In this document: positions 35,413 to 44,717 of the stretch, piece after piece
Layout: each line of letters opens with the position of its first letter
How positions within the stretch are numbered: the stretch's first letter is position 1
Assembly (NCBI GenBank): GCA_964463355.1
Contig: CAYXBP010000014.1
Span: 1 to 47,868, forward strand
DNA length: 47,868 nt
Direction: 5' to 3'
From: Firm-04 sp964463355
GTDB taxonomy: Bacteria > Bacillota > Clostridia > Oscillospirales > Ruminococcaceae
The notes under the pieces: model-generated
Databases searched by the model: none
What the model was told of the DNA's origin: nothing
The model's input: only the letters and a program-made list of their open reading frames with translations
Translations under genes and position numbers: made by a program

Positions 35413-35466
35413 GTGGATAAGCATACGCCACTCGCTACGGTACTGTATTCTTTTATTGTTCGAGTG

Positions 35467-37794
35467 CTATTCACCAATATGCGTCGCGATATAACGCAAA
35501 ACATCAACGGCATCAATGGTATCAATTGCACCGTCACCGTTGATATCGCAGTTTTGCAACTGCTGCGCGGTGGGCTGATGAGAGGGATTCCCGATCACAA
35601 TGGCATAATGCTGCAACATCCGCACCACATCAACCACTGTTACTTCTCCATCGTTGTTGAAATCGCCATAGCAATATATGGTACACACCGCCTGCAAATC
35701 GCGAATGGCTTGCTCACAGAACTGCTGTGCTTCTTCGTAGGTTTCGGCATTCTCAATGGCGGCTGTACCATCAGCAAGAAGCGTTTCAAGGGTTGATAAC
35801 GCTTCGGCATCGTAGCGTTCAAAGGGCAGCGCATCGTATGCCGCCTGCAACGATGCCTGCAACTGCGCCCTGCCCGATTCCAGAAACGCCCCCGCAAGGA
35901 ATGTGGTTTTTTTCTCTACAAATTTTTTTACATAGGCAACACAATCCGCATAGGTATAGCCGTTGACAGGGCCTAAGGGCTTGTTCTTGCCGAGCATATT
36001 CCACTTGGCGTTATTCATTGCAGCAGATTTGGAAAGGTACTCCCCCATAGCATAGATACTGTCGGGAGAAGTATCGTCGCAGAGTGTGGCAATCACAGGC
36101 GCAAAGACCTCATAATAGCAGGAAACAACCTGCTCGTAGTATTCCTCTTTGGCGAACAACGTGCCCAGCCACCCCAGCGTCTGCTCCTCGGCATTTTCGC
36201 TGACGTAGTCGCGGTGAATGGGCAGATAAATCGTGTAAAACGAATTGGCATTGCCGCAGGCGTGCCCATTTACGGCTCTGCCGAAATTGGCAAAAGCAAG
36301 GTCAAAATCCCAAACAGGGCCTGCGTGCAGCTTACCATCGCCCTTGGTATCTGATTCCTTCCAGAAATAAAAGCTGGTGTACGAACCATCCGCATTGGCG
36401 GTGATTTCCTGTATCAGATACGCCTTGATCAAGGAATCCACATCCACATACTCGGAATAGTGCTTGCCCAACGCATTGTAGCCTGTTTCAGAATAAATAG
36501 CATCCTCCAGCTCTTGTACAAACTTTCTAGCATACAGCACCTGTGCTTCGGTGGCATATTCAGGATCTTTCAACTGCACGCACTGTCCGCGTGTGGTTAC
36601 AAAGCCGCAGGTATCAACCTGGTGGGTATAACGGTTATAGGTCTGGAACTCCAAAAGATATCCGCCAGTGATATCGGCAGGGTCATTGGGAATACCGCAA
36701 TACCGATAACTCCCCTTTTCACAGGTTTTCAGTTTCCCGTTAGAAGAAACAAATGTCGCCTCGGAGATATCCATAGTGCTGTTGGCTTTTTCCGTTTCTT
36801 CCTCCAAATCGGTGATATTGACACGCTGCTTTTGAATCTGCACACGCTCAAAAAGCTGATAGGTGCCGCGGTAATCACCATCCGCATAGAGATCCACATA
36901 GACGTAGTCCAGCGTAAAATCCAAGCCTGCGCCCTCGCTGAGTGCCATGGCGACGCTGTTGCGGATCATGGGATGGTCAAGATAATTGGAAACCAGGGCC
37001 CATTTTTTTGCCTTTCCCAGACCAAAAAGATCAGATTTTTGCGGCAACTTGAGATTATAGGGTTTTTTCTTACTGTAATCCCATGAACTGTTGCCGCGAC
37101 CATTGATTTTATCAAATTCGCCAAGATACTCCACCGCGCCATCGGCGTTGATCATCAATGCCGTGCCAGTGTCCTTGTTACTTTTTTTTGCATCAACGTA
37201 GTCCAGCCCGCCAGTGCTGGTAGAAAGAAAGATCACGCCGATATCCGACTGCAACACCTTCAGTGTACCACAATCGGCATTGCCCACACGAACGGTAAAC
37301 TCATCAGCAGTGCTGAGCAGATCGGTGGTTGCGCCCGAAACGACTGGAGTATCGTTCAAATACAATTGCCCTGCCGTTGTGCGATAGGTAATCTGCAAAG
37401 CCGTACGGTCAGCAGTCGATGGCAAACAAAGATATCGGCATTCATCATGCTGTGCATAGAACCACTCGGTATAATCCAGCGAAGAACTTACATTCTTGAC
37501 CAGATTTGCCACAGTGAACGACTCCACGGGAATGGACTCATACAGATAGGAAGTGACAGTCGTAGTAGTTTGCGCCTCAATGTTCACAGGCATGGTGGTT
37601 CCCGCCTCCTGTGTGGTGGGGCGCATAGCCTCAGCTGCAACAGGCGTTACAGGAACGGAAAAAGCCTCTTTTGCTCCCATCACTGCCAGAATACCAGCCG
37701 TCAGCACCAGCACGCCCAGCATACAAAAGCCTGCGGTTTCGTGGTCGAATCGTTGTTTCAAGTGTCGCCACTGTGCTTTCATCCAAATTATCAT
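35467..37794 (-). CDS. CotH-like kinase with C-terminal dockerin, membrane-anchored
   Basis: 775 residues. A cytoplasmic basic start, one membrane segment (about 20-42), a Thr-rich linker, an extracytoplasmic region, then a CotH domain: FDKINGRGNSSWDYSKKKPYNLKL, YVDLYADGDYRGTYQLFERV and the acidic metal motif GPVWDFDLAF. CotH proteins are atypical protein kinases first known from spore coats. Residues about 707-775 are a type I dockerin (GDFNNDGEVTVVDVVRMLQH and CDINGDGAIDTIDAVDVLRY). AAGGGG lies 9 nt before ATG 37794. Only 45 nt from the penicillin-binding protein gene, so probably in its operon. Confidence 0.9.
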   Translation of the reverse strand: MIIWMKAQWRHLKQRFDHETAGFCMLGVLVLTAGILAVMGAKEAFSVPVTPVAAEAMRPTTQEAGTTMPVNIEAQTTTTVTSYLYESIPVESFTVANLVKNVSSSLDYTEWFYAQHDECRYLCLPSTADRTALQITYRTTAGQLYLNDTPVVSGATTDLLSTADEFTVRVGNADCGTLKVLQSDIGVIFLSTSTGGLDYVDAKKSNKDTGTALMINADGAVEYLGEFDKINGRGNSSWDYSKKKPYNLKLPQKSDLFGLGKAKKWALVSNYLDHPMIRNSVAMALSEGAGLDFTLDYVYVDLYADGDYRGTYQLFERVQIQKQRVNITDLEEETEKANSTMDISEATFVSSNGKLKTCEKGSYRYCGIPNDPADITGGYLLEFQTYNRYTHQVDTCGFVTTRGQCVQLKDPEYATEAQVLYARKFVQELEDAIYSETGYNALGKHYSEYVDVDSLIKAYLIQEITANADGSYTSFYFWKESDTKGDGKLHAGPVWDFDLAFANFGRAVNGHACGNANSFYTIYLPIHRDYVSENAEEQTLGWLGTLFAKEEYYEQVVSCYYEVFAPVIATLCDDTSPDSIYAMGEYLSKSAAMNNAKWNMLGKNKPLGPVNGYTYADCVAYVKKFVEKKTTFLAGAFLESGRAQLQASLQAAYDALPFERYDAEALSTLETLLADGTAAIENAETYEEAQQFCEQAIRDLQAVCTIYCYGDFNNDGEVTVVDVVRMLQHYAIVIGNPSHQPTAQQLQNCDINGDGAIDTIDAVDVLRYIATHIGE

Positions 37795-37839
37795 CTAAAG
37801 TTTCCCCTTCCTTTTTCCAACGATATCAGGCGCGTCTAC

Positions 37840-39264
37840 TTATGCAATGGAACCATCCAGTGCCCTAAGCAGCGTACCTGCCAACTGCGCGGTGGTCAGC
37901 TCACCAGATTTTCGGTTTTCGATCACGATACAAAAAGCAATCGGCAAATCGTCATCGGTACAAAATCCTGCCAACAGCGAGTTTTCGTACTCTTTGCCGT
38001 CTTCAGTAACCTGCGCAGTGCCACTTTTTGCGCCACAGTGATAATCCCCCAAATGATTGCTGTACTGTGCCTGCGCATTCGCCATCATGATCGTGCGCAC
38101 AGCAACAGCGGTTTCAGCCGAAAACATCTGCTTTGTTTTGCCCTCCGAACCACCTGCAATGGTTTTGCCGTTTGCCAAGGTTGTATTCGCGATCAGGTAA
38201 GGCTGCATGGCAGAGCCAGTACCGTTTGCGATGGCAGCCTCCCACAGCATCAGCTGCAAGGGACTGATGAGCGTATCACCCTGCCCCAGACAGGCCCACT
38301 GAGTATCAAAATCGCCATCATCGGTAAGAGTAAGGCTTGCGGCAGATGCTGTAATACCGTTCACGCTGAGGGCATCGGCTTTTTCACCGTTCACACCGTA
38401 GCCCATATCGGTAAACACGCGCACAATGCGGCTCAGGGGCAGCTGCTTGGACTGCACCAGCTGCGCAAAAAATGGGTTGCAGCTGTTGCGAAACGCGTCA
38501 TAAGTGGTTTGCGTACCGTGCCCTGATGCCTTATGACAGTTAATTCTCTGCCCGTTTTCGTTTCGCCATGCGCCGCTGCAAGCATACTGCAAGCTGTTAA
38601 TCTCTTCCACGCCGCAGGTTTCGTAGGCAGCAATCAGCGTAGAAACCTTTTGCGTAGAACCAGGTACAGTTGGATAAAACGCCTTGCACAGCAAACTACC
38701 CTTTGGCATCGTTGCGATATTTGCATATCCTTCTGCAATATCCACGCAAGGTTTGCTGAAACACACCAAGATCTCACCTGTTTTCCAGTTACAGGCAATG
38801 ACGGTGCCGTTTTTGTTTCCTAGCGCATTGAATACCTTTTGATTGGCGGAATGCAGCAATGTGGTTTCGATATTTGCCGTACTCCGTGCGGCACCATCCA
38901 TGAAACTATAATCTACCAGATCTGTACTGTTGCGCGCCACCAATGTATTGCTCATCTGACCGCTGGCATCGCCAATCAGATTACCCACATCAGCAAAATG
39001 CCCTTTCGGATACTCAGAAAGGGCACGAGTGCCATCAAAAAGCACATCACCCTTGCGATCATACACAATGCCGTAGCCTGCTTTCCCTGACATTGCCATA
39101 TAATAGGGTGATTCAGTCACAAGGGTATAGGTGAGGTAACACAGTGCCATAATAAACAGCAGCAGCAGACACCACGTCATTCTGCCTGCACGCAGCACAC
39201 TTGCCGGAACTGCCACAGAAAGCTTTGTCTCTGATTGCTGCATGGGCTTACGGGTCTTTTTCAT
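37840..39264 (-). CDS. Penicillin-binding protein, transpeptidase (PbpA-like)
   Basis: 474 residues. N-terminal membrane segment (TWCLLLLFIMALCYLTYTLV), a short dimerisation-type region, and a transpeptidase domain with SxxK as STQK, SxN as SCN and KTG as KSGTAQ. Cross-links peptidoglycan, presumably together with the FtsW/RodA glycosyltransferase upstream. Length is as in actinobacterial PbpA rather than long class B enzymes. Start ATG 39264 with GGGGGAGG 8 nt upstream; overlaps the FtsW stop by 4 nt. Confidence 0.93.
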   Translation of the reverse strand: MKKTRKPMQQSETKLSVAVPASVLRAGRMTWCLLLLFIMALCYLTYTLVTESPYYMAMSGKAGYGIVYDRKGDVLFDGTRALSEYPKGHFADVGNLIGDASGQMSNTLVARNSTDLVDYSFMDGAARSTANIETTLLHSANQKVFNALGNKNGTVIACNWKTGEILVCFSKPCVDIAEGYANIATMPKGSLLCKAFYPTVPGSTQKVSTLIAAYETCGVEEINSLQYACSGAWRNENGQRINCHKASGHGTQTTYDAFRNSCNPFFAQLVQSKQLPLSRIVRVFTDMGYGVNGEKADALSVNGITASAASLTLTDDGDFDTQWACLGQGDTLISPLQLMLWEAAIANGTGSAMQPYLIANTTLANGKTIAGGSEGKTKQMFSAETAVAVRTIMMANAQAQYSNHLGDYHCGAKSGTAQVTEDGKEYENSLLAGFCTDDDLPIAFCIVIENRKSGELTTAQLAGTLLRALDGSIA

Positions 39265-40541
39265 ATTGAACGCCTCCCCCGCTTTGCTGTGGCGGCGGAC
39301 AGCACTGGTGCCTGCGCCGCTTTCAGGAATCCCGCCATAATCCCTGCGGAAAGCATGGAACTGCCGCCTTGGGATATCAGCGGAATGGTCACGCCCGTAA
39401 ACGGAATGAGATTGCAAGATCCGAAAATATTCAGCGTCATCTGCACCATAAACACTGCGGCAACGCCCACAGCAAGCCCTGCATGATAATAGCTTCTTGG
39501 GGGCACAGTCAGCACAGCTGCTGGCAAAAACAGCACAAGCACAGCTGTCATCAGCGCAGAAAACAGCCCCCATTCCTCACTAATGGTCGCAAAGACAATA
39601 TCAGTATTTGCTGCTGCAACGCTATGCAACGCGCCGTTACCTGCGCCTTTGCCAAACCATCCGCCTTCGGAGATGGCAACAAGCGCACGCACCTGCTGGT
39701 AACCATTGCCTGACATATCCGCCCAGATATCCACATTCAGACGATCCTGCACATAGGCAGGGGCAAACTGCAAGGCAACGATGCCTAAGCCAACGCAGCA
39801 GATCCCCACAAAAAGAATCAGACGCATAGACCACTTTTCACGCAGATAGTACATTCGCAGCAGGATGCCAAAGGCGGCAATTGCAAGAAAAGTTGGCAGA
39901 GAGCCCAAATCTCTGCACCACCATTGCAGCACAATGATCACGACAGTACAGCCAAGCATCCCAAGATTATCGGGGACAAAATGAATCCCGCAGAAAGTTT
40001 TCTTTTTCAGCAACGTCTGCATAGAAGTTGCACAAATCAGAATGAACACTGGCTTTACAAATTCCGATGGTTGCACCGTAATAAAGCCCAAATCAATCCA
40101 GATGCCGCGACTGCCCGTAAACAGCAAAATCGACAGCACTAAAGCTGCAAACAGTATATACCAAAAAGGCTTAAGCTTTTCGGCGCGGTAAGGGTTACGC
40201 GTCAGCAGATATGAAAGCTGGCAGCAAACAAAGGCTATCAGCCCAAAGAAATAATGCTTTATGGCAAAGGTCACGCCGCCAAAGCAAGACTGGTAGATCG
40301 TGCTGATGCCAATGGTCAGCAAAAAGACGAAATCCACGGTACAAGCCTGCCGCTGCACCAGAGAAAGCACGATACTGCCGACAAAATCGGCGGCAAGCAC
40401 TGCACATGCAAGTTTCAAAAATTCCGTGCTGATACCAGTGGTAAACGCCACAGCAAACAGCATCGCGATATGTGCCGCAAGGGTCAGCAGCATCAGCAGC
40501 GGATGGGATCTTGAGGTTCGGGGATTCAGTGCAACTTTCAT
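39261..40541 (-). CDS. FtsW/RodA/SpoVE-family glycosyltransferase
   Basis: 426 residues, about ten membrane segments; family SEDS peptidoglycan polymerase. Signature region FIGS-type GSCNLIPFTGVTIPLISQGGSS near the C-terminus. AAAGGGGG lies 8 nt before ATG. Overlaps the FHA gene upstream by one base (TGATG) and the penicillin-binding protein gene downstream by 4 nt. Confidence 0.95.
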   Translation of the reverse strand: MKVALNPRTSRSHPLLMLLTLAAHIAMLFAVAFTTGISTEFLKLACAVLAADFVGSIVLSLVQRQACTVDFVFLLTIGISTIYQSCFGGVTFAIKHYFFGLIAFVCCQLSYLLTRNPYRAEKLKPFWYILFAALVLSILLFTGSRGIWIDLGFITVQPSEFVKPVFILICATSMQTLLKKKTFCGIHFVPDNLGMLGCTVVIIVLQWWCRDLGSLPTFLAIAAFGILLRMYYLREKWSMRLILFVGICCVGLGIVALQFAPAYVQDRLNVDIWADMSGNGYQQVRALVAISEGGWFGKGAGNGALHSVAAANTDIVFATISEEWGLFSALMTAVLVLFLPAAVLTVPPRSYYHAGLAVGVAAVFMVQMTLNIFGSCNLIPFTGVTIPLISQGGSSMLSAGIMAGFLKAAQAPVLSAATAKRGRRSI

Positions 40542-40990
40542 CAGCGCAACCCCCTTTCACTGCCACGAATGACGGTAAAAGTATTCCCGCCGATGCAGAT
40601 TACGTCATTCCGATGAAGAATATGCGGCGCACGTATACGCTTGCCATTGACATAGGTACCGTCTGCGGATTGTAGATCCTCGATACGCCAGCTTCCGTCA
40701 CGCAGCACAAGCAACGCATGAAATCGTGACACAGCGTGGTCATCGAGATAAATATCAGCAGAATGATGCCTGCCAATGAGAATCTCCGCCGCACCCAACG
40801 GATACACCTGCGTTCCATCGGTCAACATCAAACCGCGGCTCTCATTTGCCCATAAACGATCACCGTATTTTCGTTCGCGCAGAGCCGCCAGTAAGATCAT
40901 CAGCGCGCAAAAATCCGTAAAAATGACCACAAATGCAATCAACCCTTGACGAAACACTGCGTTTTCGATCAGAAGCATGGCTGCACACAT
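40541..40990 (-). CDS. FHA-domain membrane protein
   Basis: 149 residues. One N-terminal membrane segment, a short linker, and a forkhead-associated domain (about 65-140) with ILIGRHHSADIYLDD, SRFHALL and DGTYVNGKRI; the Arg, Ser and His of the phosphothreonine pocket are present. Start ATG 40990, or GTG one codon earlier. First gene of the FtsW/PBP/CotH operon. Confidence 0.92.
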   Translation of the reverse strand: MCAAMLLIENAVFRQGLIAFVVIFTDFCALMILLAALRERKYGDRLWANESRGLMLTDGTQVYPLGAAEILIGRHHSADIYLDDHAVSRFHALLVLRDGSWRIEDLQSADGTYVNGKRIRAPHILHRNDVICIGGNTFTVIRGSERGLR

Positions 40991-41038
40991 CACACAGTAT
41001 TCCTTTCACTTGAAATATGACCTCAATACTTCAATGAG

Positions 41039-41067
41039 AGTATATCACATCGCCATGAAAAAGTCAA
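41039..41067 (-). promoter_or_regulatory. Promoter of the FHA-FtsW-PBP-CotH operon
   Basis: On the minus strand TTGACT (41062-41067), 17-bp spacer, TATACT (41039-41044). Confidence 0.9.
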
Positions 41068-41151
41068 GTGGCGACTGTGATGGATCGCTGAAATACACGC
41101 AGTATATCAATCCACATGGAATAGAAGCTTCTTCGCAATAATATGCATATG

Positions 41152-42138
41152 CTATCGCGGTGGCAAGCCTTCCAGATAACGTGCAACAAGTGCTTCGGCA
41201 TCGGCATAGCTTTGCAAGTCACAACACGCTGCACGAAACGCCGCCGAACCAGGTTTTCCGTGCAAATACCACAGTGCGTGCTTTCGCACCTCGCGCATTG
41301 CCAGTGCCTCTGATTTGTCACTTTCCGCAAGCATCATGCGGATATGCCGCAACATCTCCTGCAAACGCATCTCCGTAGTGGGGGGCGTATAGATTTTACC
41401 TTCCAGAATCGCGTTCATCTCCTCGAAGATCCACGGATTGCCATAGGTTGCTCTGCCCACCATCACCAGATCGCAGCCTGTCTGCTCGTACATACGCAAA
41501 CAATCGGCACCGCTTTTCACATCGCCATTGCCGATAACGGGCACCGAAACGGCTTGCTTTACGGCTGCAATCTGTGACCAATCGGCAGTACCATTGTAAA
41601 ACTGTGCGCGCGTTCTGCCATGCACACAAACAGCGGATGCTCCTGCGGCTTCTATCATTTTTGCAAATTCCACGGCATTGATGGTATGTTCGTCCCAACC
41701 GATGCGCATTTTCACCGTAACGGGCACATCCCCGGCATTGGCAACCGCCGCTTTGACCAATTCTGCGGCAAGTTTTGGGTTGCGCATCAGCGCAGAGCCT
41801 GCACCGCCGCCAACGACCTTCGGTACGGGGCAACCCATGTTCAAGTCAATCCAATCAGGAGCATATTGCAGCAGCATTGCAGTTGCCTGCCCGATCCATT
41901 CTGGCTCGCTGCCGAACAGCTGCAAGCCCATGGGGCGTTCTGCCTCGGTAATGCGGCATAACGCAGCGCTTCCCCTGCTACCGTAGCACAGACCCTTTGC
42001 AGAAATCAATTCACCAGTACACATACAGGCACCATGCTGCATATTCAGTTTGCGGTAGGCAGTATCTGCCACCGATGCCATGGGTGCAAGAGCGGCAGTC
42101 TGTGGCACAGTAATCCCTGCAATGGTCACGGTACGCAT
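41152..42138 (-). CDS. dus: tRNA-dihydrouridine synthase (DusB-like)
   Basis: 328 residues. FMN-dependent reduction of uridines in tRNA. TIM barrel with LAPMASVADTAYR, LNMGCPVPKVVGGGAGSAL (catalytic Cys), KMRIGWD, VHGRTR and GNGDV. Start ATG 42138 with GGAGG 7 nt upstream; overlaps the amidohydrolase gene by 13 nt. Last gene of the run. Confidence 0.95.
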   Translation of the reverse strand: MRTVTIAGITVPQTAALAPMASVADTAYRKLNMQHGACMCTGELISAKGLCYGSRGSAALCRITEAERPMGLQLFGSEPEWIGQATAMLLQYAPDWIDLNMGCPVPKVVGGGAGSALMRNPKLAAELVKAAVANAGDVPVTVKMRIGWDEHTINAVEFAKMIEAAGASAVCVHGRTRAQFYNGTADWSQIAAVKQAVSVPVIGNGDVKSGADCLRMYEQTGCDLVMVGRATYGNPWIFEEMNAILEGKIYTPPTTEMRLQEMLRHIRMMLAESDKSEALAMREVRKHALWYLHGKPGSAAFRAACCDLQSYADAEALVARYLEGLPPR

Positions 42139-42965
42139 GGGCAATCCTCCTGCAAAAGGCGCAGCGCGTTCTCGTGGGTGATCTGATCCATTTGGTGCTG
42201 TGTTAAGCCCAGCCCTTGCAAAAATGCAAGCGTATCAGCAGGACGCTCCCACGGAGAATCTGACCCAAAAAGAATGCGTGCTGCACCGTGCTGCACGATG
42301 ATGCGTTTTGCCTGTTCGGGTGCAATGTGATCTTTAATAAACGCAGTGTCAAGGTAGATTTTTGTGCCCACCAGATAACGCTCCACGTCATCCCATTGCC
42401 GCCAACCACCCAGATGTGCCGCAATCAGATGGCTACCCTCGGTATACTCCAGCACATGCGCGATTTTTGCGGGCGTTGCATACACGGGGGGTGGCAAGCC
42501 GATATCCACACCTGCGTGAAAAACCACCAGCAGGCCCAGTTTTTCTGCCTTTTGGATGATGCGGATACTTTCGGGGCTGTCAATGTCGCTGTGCTGAAAC
42601 TGCGGATGCAACTTGATCCCGCGGAATCCACGATCAGCAAGAGATTCCAACACCTCCGCCCAATCTTCCTGCATAGGATGCAGACTGCCAAAGGAGAGCG
42701 TTTTTGCATTTCGCACGCCCTCTGCAAAGCGGTTGATACTTACCGTCTGAGAAGGTTTTGTCACAATGGGCAAGCAGATGCTCTGCGTAACATTTTGCTC
42801 CTCCATAGAATCCAGCAAGCCCTGCAACGTCGCATCAGTGAAATGCAGCGTTTTGCCCTGCACATATGCTTCGCCCTGTTCCCTGATGATGCCTCCGACG
42901 AGTGCGTCAATGGTACGGGATGCAATGGCATCGGGAAAAATATGCGTATGAAAATCAATCAGCAT
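42126..42965 (-). CDS. Amidohydrolase family protein
   Basis: 279 residues. Metal-dependent TIM-barrel hydrolase: DFHTH near the N-terminus (His6, His8), GIKLHPQFQ, VVFHAG, IAAHLGG and a late FGSDSPW with the conserved Asp. Substrate unknown. Ribosome site GGAGG about 9 nt upstream. A terminator lies in front of it, so it may depend on read-through or a promoter I do not see. Confidence 0.9.
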   Translation of the reverse strand: MLIDFHTHIFPDAIASRTIDALVGGIIREQGEAYVQGKTLHFTDATLQGLLDSMEEQNVTQSICLPIVTKPSQTVSINRFAEGVRNAKTLSFGSLHPMQEDWAEVLESLADRGFRGIKLHPQFQHSDIDSPESIRIIQKAEKLGLLVVFHAGVDIGLPPPVYATPAKIAHVLEYTEGSHLIAAHLGGWRQWDDVERYLVGTKIYLDTAFIKDHIAPEQAKRIIVQHGAARILFGSDSPWERPADTLAFLQGLGLTQHQMDQITHENALRLLQEDCPCVP

Positions 42966-42981
42966 TGTCAGAACGCCTCCT

Positions 42982-43014
42982 AAAAAAATAAACGCCGCAA
43001 CAACGGCGGCATTT
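42982..43014 (-). terminator. Terminator at the end of the HAD gene
   Basis: 9-bp stem (42990-42998 with 43006-43014, one G-T pair), loop of 7, then seven T on the minus strand. The stem overlaps the HAD stop codon. Confidence 0.85.
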
Positions 43015-43675
43015 ACGCAAACACACTGTAAAATGATGGGTCACACAGAGCAGTCAGGCTACGCTCCGTGCGGTCACAAAGGGCACAAAGAGCCTGCCAA
43101 TCTCCATCTGCTACGGAATCATAAACGCCAATGGTATAATATCCCGCGTGTTTTGCGGTGGTGGCTGCATGCAGTGAATCTTCCAGCACAACGGTTTGTG
43201 CCGCTGAAATGCCCATGCGCGCCGCCGCCTTATGATACAAAAACGGCGTATGCTTACCCTCGCCCTCATGGGTGGGTGTCACATAAAAGTCAATAAACTG
43301 CCCAATCTGCAAACGCTCCAGTGCTGCTTCGATCAGCTTAGGGTATGTTACACTTGCAATGCAGCATGGAATGCCTCTTTGGTGCAGCCCGCGCAGCAGC
43401 TCCGCCGCGCCCTCTTTCAGGGGCAGATGATAGCGATACTGGGTATCAGCGAGTGCCTCAATCCGATCCTGCACCTGTTCGGGAGTCATATTCAGCGAAA
43501 AACGTTCCACAAAATAGGCTGCCGATTGGTGAATGGTCATCTTCTTAACGATATCCGAAATACCCGATGGCGGATCTATGCCGTTTTCGCGCAAAAAAAC
43601 GTGGTCAATACCCGTCCACATCCCCATCGAATCAAGCAAAGTACCGTCAAAATCAAAAATCACGCCGCGTTTCAT
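43013..43675 (-). CDS. HAD-superfamily phosphatase (beta-PGM-like)
   Basis: 220 residues. Motif I IFDFDGTLLDS with nucleophile and acid Asp, a cap domain, motif II near SVTYPK, and motif III in VVLEDSLHA. Acts on a small phosphorylated substrate not known here. Its ATG overlaps the recR stop by one base. Confidence 0.9.
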   Translation of the reverse strand: MKRGVIFDFDGTLLDSMGMWTGIDHVFLRENGIDPPSGISDIVKKMTIHQSAAYFVERFSLNMTPEQVQDRIEALADTQYRYHLPLKEGAAELLRGLHQRGIPCCIASVTYPKLIEAALERLQIGQFIDFYVTPTHEGEGKHTPFLYHKAAARMGISAAQTVVLEDSLHAATTAKHAGYYTIGVYDSVADGDWQALCALCDRTERSLTALCDPSFYSVFA

Positions 43676-44277
43676 CACATCTCGCTCCGATTAGAAAGGG
43701 CACGAAACAGCGTAACTTCATCGGTATACTCAATCACGCCGCCCACGGGCAAGCCAAATGCAAGTCGCGTGACCTTGATCTCCAACGGTTTAAACAACCG
43801 TGACAGATACATCGCAGTGGCTTCACCCTCCACGCTGGGATTGGTTGCCATGATCAGCTCCCTGACCCCACCGCCACGCACTCTTGCCAACAGAGCATCA
43901 ATGCGCAGCTGATCAGGTGAAACGCCATCCAACGGTGAGATCAAGCCGTGCAACACATGATACAGCCCATGATACTCGCCCACACGCTCAATCGCTGTCA
44001 CATCCTTTGGCCCTTCCACCACGCAGATAACAGACGCATCGCGCTTGGAATCGGCGCAGACCGAGCAGGTTTCCTGCTCGGTGAGATTACAGCAGACGTT
44101 GCATTCATGCACCGTTTTGCGTGCGTTGAGAATGGCAGCGGCAAATGTTTCCGCCTGCTCCTCTGGCATCTCCATCACGGCATACGCCAGACGCTGCGCG
44201 GTTTTCATGCCGATACCGGGCAGCGCGGCGAATTGCTCAGATAAAACGACCAGCGGCAGTGCGCCAAATTGCTCCAT
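43675..44277 (-). CDS. recR: Recombination mediator RecR
   Basis: 200 residues. Helix-hairpin-helix LPGIGMKTAQRLAY, a four-cysteine zinc finger (CNVC and CSVC), and a Toprim domain beginning VVEGPKDVTAIE. Works with RecF and RecO in gap repair. Starts 3 nt after the ybaB stop; no clear ribosome site, so probably coupled. Confidence 0.97.
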   Translation of the reverse strand: MEQFGALPLVVLSEQFAALPGIGMKTAQRLAYAVMEMPEEQAETFAAAILNARKTVHECNVCCNLTEQETCSVCADSKRDASVICVVEGPKDVTAIERVGEYHGLYHVLHGLISPLDGVSPDQLRIDALLARVRGGGVRELIMATNPSVEGEATAMYLSRLFKPLEIKVTRLAFGLPVGGVIEYTDEVTLFRALSNRSEM

Positions 44278-44280
44278 AGA

Positions 44281-44628
44281 TCAGAACAAGCCAGGCAGTG
44301 CAACGCCGCCAGTAATCTTGCTCATTTCCTTTTCGGTTGTTTCTTCCACGCTGGTGATCGCCTCGTTAACAGCGCTCATGATGAGATCCTGCAACATTTC
44401 GATATCGGAGGGGTCAACGACTTCGGGCTTCAGCTCAATAGACTCGATGAGCTTCTTACCGTTCACGGTCACGCTGACTGCGCCGCCCCCTGCGGTTGCG
44501 GTAAAGCTGCGCTGCTCAATGTCCTCCTGCAAGGTCGCGATCTGATCCTGCATCTTCTTTGCCTGGTGGATCATGGACTGCATATCCTGCCCACCGCCCT
44601 GAAACTGCTTCGGGATTCTGGATTTCAT
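44281..44628 (-). CDS. YbaB/EbfC nucleoid-associated protein
   Basis: 115 residues. QGGGQDMQSMIHQAKKMQDQIATLQEDI and VTVNGKKLIESIELKPEVVDPSD match the YbaB/EbfC family, a dimeric DNA-binding protein commonly found between dnaX and recR as here. AAGGAG before the ATG. Confidence 0.95.
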   Translation of the reverse strand: MKSRIPKQFQGGGQDMQSMIHQAKKMQDQIATLQEDIEQRSFTATAGGGAVSVTVNGKKLIESIELKPEVVDPSDIEMLQDLIMSAVNEAITSVEETTEKEMSKITGGVALPGLF

Positions 44629-44660
44629 ATGAATTTCTCCTTACATTTTTGATTTTCACT

Positions 44661-44705
44661 CCGCGGACAAACCGCGGTATATACAAACCGTGACAACTAT
44701 CACGG
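44661..44705 (-). repeat. Twin small palindromes between dnaX and ybaB
   Basis: CCGCGG-5-CCGCGG (44661-44677) and CCGTGA-6-TCACGG (44688-44705). TTTGT-type spacers lie between and inside them on the minus strand. They could be weak terminators or attenuators within the operon. Confidence 0.5.
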
Positions 44706-44717
44706 CAGTATGGCTAA

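Noticed and set aside
37366..38526. Plus-strand open frame of 386 codons across the CotH and penicillin-binding protein genes
   Set aside because: It is antisense to two well-supported genes, has no recognisable family motif and no ribosome site.
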